DNA of 49,182 bases. Source: Mogibacterium sp. (GTDB taxonomy: Bacteria > Bacillota > Clostridia > Peptostreptococcales > Anaerovoracaceae). Numbering within the stretch: the first letter of the stretch is position 1; every line of letters begins with the position of its first letter. The DNA lies in assembly GCA_017433975.1 (NCBI GenBank), contig JAFRGD010000034.1:1-49182 (forward strand). Direction: 5' to 3'. The notes under the pieces are model-generated. The model saw only the letters and a program-made list of their open reading frames with translations. It did not search any database and had not been told where the DNA came from. Shown here piece after piece: positions 1 to 6,600 of this stretch. Both the position numbers and the translations under genes were made by a program.

Positions 1-903
1 CCAATTCCCGGTCGTATCATCTACGATACCGATCTTGACCCGGGTGATCGTCTGCGACGATTTGATGGTCCCCTTGACGGTGATGCCGCCGCCTTCTTTG
101 ATGGTCGTCGGATAGTTCTCTCCGGAAAGCGTTATCTCAGCGGTATCAGCCGCGGACGCCGAAGCCGAGGACGGATCTTTGACGGTGAATTTTTTGTTCA
201 GGACCGTTTTGGTATCTCCGGACGTCGTATGCGCGTAGATTCTGTAATAGTAAGTTCCCGGATCCAGCTTACCGAAAAGCAGCTTCGCGTCAGCCTTGCT
301 GACATCAAAGGTCTTGGCGTTTACGTTTTTGTTGTCGTATTTATACGCAGTCCACTTCTTGGTCGATGCGTCGACGATACCGATCTCGATGCGTTTCAGC
401 TTGGCGTTCGATGTGATCTTGCCTTTTATGCTGAAGCCTTTTCCTTTATCGAGCGTGGTAGGATAATTGCCGTCGGAGAGTTTGATCGAAACAGCCTCTA
501 TGGTGAACTCCTTATCCAAAACCAGTTGAGCTCCCGAGGCGGTATGCACATAGATGCGGTAACTGTATTTGCCTTTTGGCAGGTTTCCGAACACAATGGA
601 AGAATCCGCCTTGGCGACGTTAAACGTCTTGGCGTCTACATTCTTGTTATCGTATTTTTCGGCAGTCCATTTCTTGGTCGACTTATCAACGACACCGATC
701 TCCACCCGCGTGATCTTCTGATTGGATGTGATCGTTCCCTTGATATTCATACCGTATCCGGCAACCAGCGTCGTCGGATAGTTGTAGTCCTCGATCGTGA
801 CCTTGGCGTCCACAGCGCTGACAACAGCGCTGGAAAACAAGACGATCAGGAGCGCGAGTATTACGACGAATGTACTGCGTTTTCTGATACTTTGTGTGTT
901 CAT
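1..903 (-). CDS. Secreted protein with ~110-residue repeats (3' end outside window)
   Basis: The reading frame opens at ATG 903 and stays open for 301 codons to the window edge, so the C-terminus is missing. Residues 1-30 form a signal peptide (basic NTQSIRKR, hydrophobic core, cleavage probably after VSA). Three copies of a repeat follow, beginning at about residues 42, 149 and 263, each opening with YPTTL or YPTTI and containing IKGxITSN or KGTIKSS, a segment close to EIGIVD.STKKW, and, in the two complete copies, YRIY.HT.SG. Such beta-rich modules occur in Firmicute surface and wall-associated proteins, often before a catalytic domain, but no catalytic domain is visible here. The start is chosen because the signal peptide begins there, with GAGAGGGAA just upstream. 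The function beyond an exported, probably wall-associated, protein is unknown. Confidence 0.8.
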   Translation of the reverse strand, partial: MNTQSIRKRSTFVVILALLIVLFSSAVVSAVDAKVTIEDYNYPTTLVAGYGMNIKGTITSNQKITRVEIGVVDKSTKKWTAEKYDNKNVDAKTFNVAKADSSIVFGNLPKGKYSYRIYVHTASGAQLVLDKEFTIEAVSIKLSDGNYPTTLDKGKGFSIKGKITSNAKLKRIEIGIVDASTKKWTAYKYDNKNVNAKTFDVSKADAKLLFGKLDPGTYYYRIYAHTTSGDTKTVLNKKFTVKDPSSASASAADTAEITLSGENYPTTIKEGGGITVKGTIKSSQTITRVKIGIVDDTTGNW

Positions 904-921
904 TTCCCTCTCCGATAGAAA

Positions 922-950
922 TTGACATAAAAAGTATTATTTTTTATCAT
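922..950 (+). promoter_or_regulatory. Promoter-like sequence facing right, no gene downstream
   Basis: A perfect TTGACA (922-927), a 17-bp spacer and TATCAT (945-950) lie on the plus strand, pointing away from the adjacent repeat-protein gene into a gene-free stretch. No plus-strand ORF follows, so it may drive a short RNA or be a chance match in AT-rich DNA. Confidence 0.3.
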
Positions 951-1118
951 TCTATCATCGACCCGTTGGAATAAAAAGATTCTGCAGTTAACATTTTTCA
1001 TTATTTGTTAATTATTTCTTTATAAAACCTTCACACACGGGGTAAAAAAACAAGATGTTGTGGGGCCGCGGAAAAAGCCCACAATTCGACATAATATCGC
1101 GATTTGATCAAAAGGCAC

Positions 1119-1145
1119 AAAAAAGAGCGCGCACACGCGCGCTCT
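1119..1145 (-). terminator. Rho-independent terminator of the wall-polymer operon
   Basis: On the minus strand, arms AGAGCGCGC and GCGCGCTCT enclose a 4-nt loop and are followed by a run of six T. It sits about 20 bp past the stop of the lipoprotein gene and would end the long operon transcribed from 15.7 kb. Confidence 0.85.
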
Positions 1146-1164
1146 CAAAATCGATAGCCGATAA

Positions 1165-1647
1165 TTATTCGCGATCCAGAATCAGCTTTGGTACGTCCTC
1201 CTCACCGATCTCGACACCGTCAACATCTCCACTCGAATTGTTGACTGCGAGATTGAATTCTTCATCGACTGTGACGTCATAATTGTAAGTCGTAACGCTA
1301 CCGTCCCCGTTCTCGTAAGTCAGATGCAAACTCGTATCTCCTTTTTTGGTCGGGGTGAACACGATGATTTCTTCTTCGCCGGTGCCTTCGCCTTCGTAGC
1401 TGTCATCCATCATGAAGCTTTCTTCTACCTGGAACAACTCCTGATCCTGCGTGATCTCCCATACACGGTCATTCTCCGTGTCCGATTCGAGTATGATTTT
1501 GAAGATGTATCCACCATCTGTCAGAATGACCTCGTTCTCTTCCTCATCCCCCTCGGAGGAGCATCCGGCCAGCATTAAGACTGCCAGAATCAAAACAAGG
1601 CACGCTGTGATCCAGTGGACGATGGAATTTCTATTGTTACGCTTCAT
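1165..1647 (-). CDS. Lipoprotein with chagasin-like (I42) domain
   Basis: This 160-residue protein has a lipoprotein signal peptide: basic start, hydrophobic stretch 13-27, lipobox LMLAGC with the lipidated Cys at 29. The rest is acidic and beta-rich. A segment around residues 95-128 (EEIIVFTPTKKGDTSL...YENGDGSV) resembles the IFTFRALKAG / LEYRRPW-type strands of the chagasin family of cysteine peptidase inhibitors (I42), but the NPTTGY loop is not evident, so the match is structural rather than motif-level. Its start overlaps the end of the preceding phosphotransferase gene by 11 bp, suggesting translational coupling, and a terminator follows, making it the last gene of the wall-polymer operon. 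Membrane-anchored outside the cell; function uncertain. Confidence 0.6.
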   Translation of the reverse strand: MKRNNRNSIVHWITACLVLILAVLMLAGCSSEGDEEENEVILTDGGYIFKIILESDTENDRVWEITQDQELFQVEESFMMDDSYEGEGTGEEEIIVFTPTKKGDTSLHLTYENGDGSVTTYNYDVTVDEEFNLAVNNSSGDVDGVEIGEEDVPKLILDRE

Positions 1648-2764
1648 GTATTACCTCCTTGATTAAATTGACAATGCTGCCGGTGCAGTCGTCATTTTTC
1701 ACTACATTTCTCTCTGCAAAGTCCCTGAGTTTATTAAAATCATATTTATCATATCCTATCTCTCTGATGACTTCGTGTGGGTCTCTGTGAGGATATGAAG
1801 GCAAATCTGTGTACGGATTGAGGTAGAACCCTCTTCTGTCGATATAGTTGTCTAAATCATATGCGTATATATAAGTCCGTACCCCCATGACCGCCGCCTC
1901 ATACAACATCGCGGAGTAGTCGGTCACGAAGTGGTCCGCCGTGGTCAGGAGCTCCATCGACGTGTAACCCTTGACCGGCGTCTCTCCGTTGATGGTCACC
2001 CTGTGGCTCACGACCGGATGCCCGGAGAGGATGATACTATACCTGTCTTTGTCTACCAGACGGATGAACTCGTCGATCCGGTCCTTTTCTTCCTGGAGTT
2101 CCGCAGCGCTGCCCTTGCGGAGCGTCGGCGCATAGAGGATGATCTCCTTGCCCGCCAGCTCCGGATACGCGGAGAGGATCTCCGCACGCTTTTTCTCTTT
2201 GTACACCGGGTCCCGCAGAAGGTCTGTCCGCGGGAGCGGGATGATCCGGAAATAATCCTCGTCATACCCGAAGGCTTCTTTGAAACCCTGCACGCCCGCC
2301 TCGCTGCTCGCGAGGATCGCGTCATACCCGCGGTGCATGTTCATGATGTCCGCGATCTGTTGCGAAGACCCTTCCGCCTGCCCGAGGATGCTCTTTCCGA
2401 ATTTTTTGTAGGCGCCGAGCGCGTGCCACATCTGAAGGACTTTCAGATCGCTCCGTTGCCTGAGAAAACTAATCAATATGCAGTAGCTGTCGAGCACGAC
2501 GGCTCTGGACGTCGCCACGCTGTGCATCTGCGTTGTGATCATGTGCCAGACATAGCTGACCTTGTTGTCGAGTTTTCTGCACAGGACGGTGACTTCATAC
2601 TCCGGCAATTCTTTCTGAAGGCGCTCTGTGAGCATCCGGATGTCCAGGCTTGGAGTATTGCTCTGCCGGCTGATAATGGTGATTCGATTCTTGACAGGCG
2701 CGATTTTGTGAACGTCGAAGATCAGCTGAAGGATCACGCGCCCTATATTAATGATAATGCGCAC
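1637..2764 (-). CDS. CDP-glycerol/ribitol polyolphosphotransferase, TagF-like (375 aa)
   Basis: The protein belongs to the CDP-glycerol glycerophosphotransferase family, which transfers glycerol- or ribitol-phosphate from the CDP-polyol to a lipid-linked teichoic acid precursor on the cytoplasmic face. Visible family motifs are MWHALGAYKKFG (112-123), PRTD (178-181), ILYAPTLR (209-216), SGHP (247-250) and TDYSAMLYEA (280-289). It starts with GTG, preceded by a good AGGAGG. At 375 residues it is a bare catalytic domain, more divergent from its two paralogues upstream than they are from each other. It directly follows tarJ (21-bp gap), so it may be the ribitol-phosphate transferase, but polyol specificity cannot be read from sequence. 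Confidence 0.85.
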   Translation of the reverse strand: MRIIINIGRVILQLIFDVHKIAPVKNRITIISRQSNTPSLDIRMLTERLQKELPEYEVTVLCRKLDNKVSYVWHMITTQMHSVATSRAVVLDSYCILISFLRQRSDLKVLQMWHALGAYKKFGKSILGQAEGSSQQIADIMNMHRGYDAILASSEAGVQGFKEAFGYDEDYFRIIPLPRTDLLRDPVYKEKKRAEILSAYPELAGKEIILYAPTLRKGSAAELQEEKDRIDEFIRLVDKDRYSIILSGHPVVSHRVTINGETPVKGYTSMELLTTADHFVTDYSAMLYEAAVMGVRTYIYAYDLDNYIDRRGFYLNPYTDLPSYPHRDPHEVIREIGYDKYDFNKLRDFAERNVVKNDDCTGSIVNLIKEVIHEA

Positions 2765-2785
2765 GGTTCCTCCTGACGCGTCTGA

Positions 2786-3811
2786 CTATTTGCCCCAGAC
2801 CATGACTGTTTTGCCGCTGTGGCGCCGCTTATCGAGGTCGAACGCCTTGTTCATGTCCTCGATCGTGCTCACGGCGACGACGTCTCCGATGATTTTCTTC
2901 ATCTCCGGGATGACTTCCGGATGCGCCTCGTAGAAATCGATCAGATCGCGGAAGTCCTTGATCCCGCTCCGGCTGCTGCCGATCAGGCGGAGGCCCTTCT
3001 CCAGGACCATCCGGGTGTTCACCGGAATCGGATCCTCCGACACTCCCATGAGAGCGATCGTTCCTTCCGGATTGATATGGTCGATGATCTGATTGATCGC
3101 GACGCCGCTGGATTTTCCGCCGACGCATTCAAACGCGTGGTCGACGCGGAACGAATCCGGGATGGCGGCCGTATGGATCTTGCGGTCCGCAAAGGTGAAG
3201 TCGGACATTTTCTCTTCGTGGATGCCGAGGATCACGATCTTGCTCTCCGGGAACCGATACCGCAAAATGATCGCAATCAGGAATGCGATGTTCCCGTCGC
3301 CCCAGATTCCGATCGTGTTTCTCCTGCGATGCGCGATCGCGTCAAAGCGGTTGATCGTATGATACGCGACGGACGAGAGCTCTGAAAACGCGGCGACTTC
3401 TTTATCGATATTGTCGGGTAGTTTCACCAGGCGGTCGCGTCCCATCACGACATAGTCCTGCATGAAGCCGTCAAAGCCGCTTGCGCGGAATTTGCTGCTG
3501 CGGAGGTAGTTCTCCGCGACGATGTCGTCTTCTTCGACCGGGGTGTTCGGAACCATCACGACCCAGTCACCCGGACGGTATTCGCCCAAGCGGTCGCTCA
3601 CGACCTGTCCGATGGCTTCGTGAATCAGTGCCATCGGTAGTTTCCTGGCAAGCACCTCCGGCGCCCGGGTCCCTTGATAGTACCGCTGATCCGCGCGGCA
3701 GATCGACATGTACCCAGGGCGGACGATCACGCCGTCCGTATCCTCGTTGATGACCTCTTCGATGATTTCAAACGTTCCCGGTCTGGTTAAACTGTAGATT
3801 CTGTTCTTCAT
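2786..3811 (-). CDS. tarJ: Ribitol-5-phosphate 2-dehydrogenase TarJ
   Basis: A zinc-dependent medium-chain dehydrogenase that reduces ribulose 5-phosphate to ribitol 5-phosphate with NADPH, the substrate of TarI for CDP-ribitol. Much of the sequence is recalled to match Staphylococcus TarJ, including MSICRADQRYY, LPMALIHEAIG, MVPNTPVEEDD, GFMQDYV, GIWGDGN, HAFECVGG and IGSSRSG. Likely metal ligands are Cys in MSIC, His-Glu in LIHE and Glu in AFSELSS. A TTG further upstream (3823) is in frame, but ATG 3811 gives a 341-residue protein starting MKNRIY, in line with staphylococcal TarJ, so that start is used although its ribosome-binding site is weak. It lies between wecE-like and a phosphotransferase gene; its partner tarI is 7 kb upstream in the same operon. 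Confidence 0.92.
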   Translation of the reverse strand: MKNRIYSLTRPGTFEIIEEVINEDTDGVIVRPGYMSICRADQRYYQGTRAPEVLARKLPMALIHEAIGQVVSDRLGEYRPGDWVVMVPNTPVEEDDIVAENYLRSSKFRASGFDGFMQDYVVMGRDRLVKLPDNIDKEVAAFSELSSVAYHTINRFDAIAHRRRNTIGIWGDGNIAFLIAIILRYRFPESKIVILGIHEEKMSDFTFADRKIHTAAIPDSFRVDHAFECVGGKSSGVAINQIIDHINPEGTIALMGVSEDPIPVNTRMVLEKGLRLIGSSRSGIKDFRDLIDFYEAHPEVIPEMKKIIGDVVAVSTIEDMNKAFDLDKRRHSGKTVMVWGK

Positions 3812-3830
3812 CTGCTTGTCCAATTACAAT

Positions 3831-4958
3831 TTAACGATAAAACTCTTTGACCTTTTCGATCACGTACGCCAGGTCGTTCTCCGTCAGGCCGTAGTAAAGC
3901 GGCAGACGGACGAGGCGGTCGCTGACGCTCGTCGTGTAGCGGTCCTCGCCGTGGAAGCGGCCGTACTTGAGGCCCGCCTCGGCCGAGTGGAGCGGTACAT
4001 AGTGGAAGACCGCGCTGATGCCGTTGTCCTTGAGGAACTGGATGAATTCGGTCCGCTCCTCGAGGTCCTTGGTCATCAGGTAGAACATGTGCGCGTTGTG
4101 GACGCAGTCCGCCGGAATGACCGGCCGTTCGACCTTGCCCGCGGCCTCGAGCGCCTCGAATTCGCGGTAATAGGTGTCCCAGGTGCGCATGCGGTCGTCG
4201 TAGATCTCCTGATACCGTTCGAGCTGCGCATAGAGGTACGCCGCGTTCATGTCGCTCGGGAGGAAGGATGAACCCATTGTCACCCACGAATATTTGTCGA
4301 CCTGACCGCGGAGGAAGCGGCTGCGGTCGGTGCCCTTCTCGCGGATGATCTCCGCGAGGTCCGCCTTGGCCGGGTCTCTGACGAGGACTGCACCGCCCTC
4401 GCCCATGCTGTAGTTCTTGGTCTCGTGGAAGCTGTAGCAGCCGAAGTCTCCGATGCTGCCGAGCTCACGGCCCTTGTAGGACGATGTGACGCCCTGCGCC
4501 GCGTCCTCGATTACGATGAGGTTGTGTTCGCCCGCGATCCGCATGATCTCGTCCATTTCGCAGCTCACGCCGGCGTAGTGCACCGCGACGATGACCTTGG
4601 TGCGGTCCGTGATCGCGTCCTCGATCAGTTTTTCATCGATATTCTTGGTGTCCGGCCGGATGTCAACAAAGACGAGCTTTGCTCCGCGCAGGACGAACGC
4701 ATTGGCCGTCGAAGAAAACGTAAACGACGGCAGGATGACCTCGTCGCCTTCCTGGATGTCCGCGAGGATCGCCGCGAGTTCCAGCGCCTGCGTACCGGAC
4801 GTCGTGAGCAGAGCTCTCGTCACGCCGGACCGCTCCTCGATCCACTTATTGCATTTCTTTGTGAACGGACCGTCACCGCAGATCTTGTGATTGTCAACCG
4901 CTTGCTTGACGTAATCGAGTTCGTTGCCTACAAAAGGCGGAATGTTAAAACTGATCAT
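3831..4958 (-). CDS. wecE: dTDP-4-amino-4,6-dideoxygalactose transaminase, WecE/RffA-like
   Basis: A PLP-dependent sugar aminotransferase of the DegT/DnrJ/EryC1 family, 375 residues. It resembles E. coli WecE closely along its length (ICGDGPFTKKC, PSFTFSSTANAFVLRGAK, IEDAAQG at 150-156, SFHETKNY with the Schiff-base Lys at 181, REKGTDRS.F.RGQVDKY, GSSFLPSD, FHGEDRYTT, RLPLYYGL). WecE converts dTDP-4-keto-6-deoxyglucose, the RfbB product, to dTDP-4-amino-4,6-dideoxygalactose (dTDP-Fuc4N). rfbB is in the same operon, so the substrate is made locally. A strong GGAG ribosome-binding site precedes ATG 4958. The expected product is an amino sugar for decorating or building the wall polymer; the stereochemistry at C4 is inferred from the WecE resemblance. 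Confidence 0.9.
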   Translation of the reverse strand: MISFNIPPFVGNELDYVKQAVDNHKICGDGPFTKKCNKWIEERSGVTRALLTTSGTQALELAAILADIQEGDEVILPSFTFSSTANAFVLRGAKLVFVDIRPDTKNIDEKLIEDAITDRTKVIVAVHYAGVSCEMDEIMRIAGEHNLIVIEDAAQGVTSSYKGRELGSIGDFGCYSFHETKNYSMGEGGAVLVRDPAKADLAEIIREKGTDRSRFLRGQVDKYSWVTMGSSFLPSDMNAAYLYAQLERYQEIYDDRMRTWDTYYREFEALEAAGKVERPVIPADCVHNAHMFYLMTKDLEERTEFIQFLKDNGISAVFHYVPLHSAEAGLKYGRFHGEDRYTTSVSDRLVRLPLYYGLTENDLAYVIEKVKEFYR

Positions 4959-5007
4959 ACCCTTTTCTCCTTAACTATATCTACTAAAGCACGGTGTTTG
5001 TGCAGCG

Positions 5008-5400
5008 TTACTTGTTCAGATCATTCTTGATCTTGGTGGTACTGATCTCCGGCGTCCGCGGGAGATACACGACCTCGACGCCCTCGTCCTTGAGGTAGTC
5101 GAACTTGCCGACCCAGTCGTCGCCCATGACGAAGACGTCAATGTGGTACTCGTGCATGTCGGAGACCTTTTGTTCCCAGCTCTCCTCCGGAATCACCAGG
5201 TCCACGTACCGGACCGCCTCGACGAGCGCCTTGCGCTGCTCGTACGGGAAGTAGCACTTCTTCTGCTTCTGATTCCAGTTGAATTCGTCCGTCGAGACGA
5301 CGACGATCAGATAATCGCCGAGTTCCTTGGCCCGCCGCAGCAAGTTGATGTGTCCGTAGTGAAGCAAGTCGAATGTTCCGTAAGTGATGACGCGTTTCAT
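5008..5400 (-). CDS. tagD: Glycerol-3-phosphate cytidylyltransferase TagD
   Basis: A 130-residue nucleotidyltransferase making CDP-glycerol from CTP and sn-glycerol 3-phosphate, the donor for poly(glycerol phosphate) teichoic acid. It shows TYGTFDLLHYGH with the HxGH motif at 14-17, MGDDW (92-96) and the CTP-binding ISTTKI (119-124), and its length matches Bacillus TagD (129). An in-frame start 51 bp upstream would add residues unlike the family; ATG 5400 is chosen because its ATGA overlaps the stop of the upstream phosphotransferase, a 4-bp translational coupling. It provides the donor for the neighbouring TagF-like transferases. Confidence 0.95.
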   Translation of the reverse strand: MKRVITYGTFDLLHYGHINLLRRAKELGDYLIVVVSTDEFNWNQKQKKCYFPYEQRKALVEAVRYVDLVIPEESWEQKVSDMHEYHIDVFVMGDDWVGKFDYLKDEGVEVVYLPRTPEISTTKIKNDLNK

Positions 5401-6587
5401 TGAATGATTCCTACCTCTCTCAGGATACGGTCTGTCACGTGACCGTCGCACGATCCCATGAATTTCTTTTTAAATGATACCACTATTTGCCGGTCAAAGT
5501 CACTATCTATATTTTGGATGTAGCGGATGACGTCCTCCGTGTGCTGGTAGACCGGCCCCGGCGTCATCTCGTCGTAGTCGTAATAGAAGCCGCGCCAATC
5601 ATCATAGTTTTCGATGTCCGGTGCGAAGAAGATCATCGGCCGCTCGAACAGCGAATACTCAAAAATCAGGGACGAGTAATCCGAAATGCAGACGTCGCTC
5701 GCACAGAGAAGCTGGTCGATCTCGAGGTCCTCGGTCACGTCGCGCGCGAAGTCCCGGCAGTCCTCCGGGATGACCGGGCGGCGCTTGACGAACGGGTGGT
5801 GCTTGGTCAGAAGCACGTATTCGTCTCCGAGGGCGTCCCGCATCGCGCGGATGTCGAGGTCGTCCGGGGAGACGGCTTCGTTCACGCGGCCGCGGAACGT
5901 CGGCGCGTAAAGGATGATTTTTTTTCCGCGGCTGAACGGGACCGCCTCGTGGACGCGGTCGACCGCCGCTTTAACAAATGCGTCGTCGTAAAACACGTCG
6001 GTCCGGCTCACGCCGAGCGGCTTGACGATGCCCTGCCCCTCGAGGCCCATGGCTTCTTCGTAGGCCCATACGACCTCCGGGCTGCTCACTGTGACGATAT
6101 CATAATTGTTGTGCTGCTTGATGATCTCCTGCCGGCGCTGGTTTCCGCCGAACAGTTTGGCCGCCGAGCTGAAGCCGAACCGTTTGAACGCACCGCATGC
6201 ATGCCACACCTGAACGACCGTCGTCTCCGGCCGCTTCGTAAAGCCGCCGACCGACTTGTTCGCGTCCGTGGTGAAGACGTACCGCGCGGTCGCCATCTCG
6301 CGGAGGAACGGCATGATGTTCTTGTGCTGGTCCTTGAGGTGCAGCAGCCCCAGGCCGAGCGAGATCTCGACGATGTCGTAGCCGCCGATCTCCTCCAGCC
6401 GCCGCTTGATCTGCAGGAGGCTGTCCGTCGTCTGCCGGAACCGCGGCTCGAGCAGGATCACTTTGTTCGGAACGACTGGCTGTTTGGCGTATTTGCGGTA
6501 CTGCATCGGATAAATGCCCTTGACCGTCATGCAGTCGTACGCAAAGCTCAGCCGCTCCCGCATGAATTTCCAGACTTGATTCGCCAT
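5397..6587 (-). CDS. CDP-polyol phosphotransferase, TagF/TarF family (396 aa)
   Basis: A cytoplasmic, membrane-associated polyolphosphotransferase. Family motifs are WHACGAFKRFG (128-138), SRTD (194-197), LYAPTFRG (226-233), KHHP (262-265) and SDYSSLIFEYS (302-312); the conserved histidines of WHACG and KHHP are the expected active-site residues. The N-terminal 45 residues are basic and aromatic (YPMQYRKYAKQP), typical of the segment that touches the membrane in this family. It is a close paralogue of the C-terminal part of the next gene upstream, sharing EQG/LQGQGxVKPxGVSRTDVF and CDGHxTDRIL, so the pair arose by duplication. Spacing is 13 bp to the upstream gene and a 4-bp overlap with tagD downstream. 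Whether it primes or polymerises, and with glycerol or ribitol, cannot be decided. Confidence 0.9.
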   Translation of the reverse strand: MANQVWKFMRERLSFAYDCMTVKGIYPMQYRKYAKQPVVPNKVILLEPRFRQTTDSLLQIKRRLEEIGGYDIVEISLGLGLLHLKDQHKNIMPFLREMATARYVFTTDANKSVGGFTKRPETTVVQVWHACGAFKRFGFSSAAKLFGGNQRRQEIIKQHNNYDIVTVSSPEVVWAYEEAMGLEGQGIVKPLGVSRTDVFYDDAFVKAAVDRVHEAVPFSRGKKIILYAPTFRGRVNEAVSPDDLDIRAMRDALGDEYVLLTKHHPFVKRRPVIPEDCRDFARDVTEDLEIDQLLCASDVCISDYSSLIFEYSLFERPMIFFAPDIENYDDWRGFYYDYDEMTPGPVYQHTEDVIRYIQNIDSDFDRQIVVSFKKKFMGSCDGHVTDRILREVGIIQ

Positions 6588-6600
6588 AGTTTCTCGCTTT

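Noticed and set aside
686..928. 80-codon minus-strand frame at the start of the repeat protein
   Set aside because: It is out of frame with the repeat protein, whose signal peptide and repeats are clear in the other frame.
2819..3385. Long plus-strand open frames opposite the operon (also near 1931-2776, 5487-6677, 8095-9576)
   Set aside because: They mirror real minus-strand genes in a G+C-rich genome, are Arg/Asp/Val-rich with no recognisable domain, and have no ribosome-binding sites.
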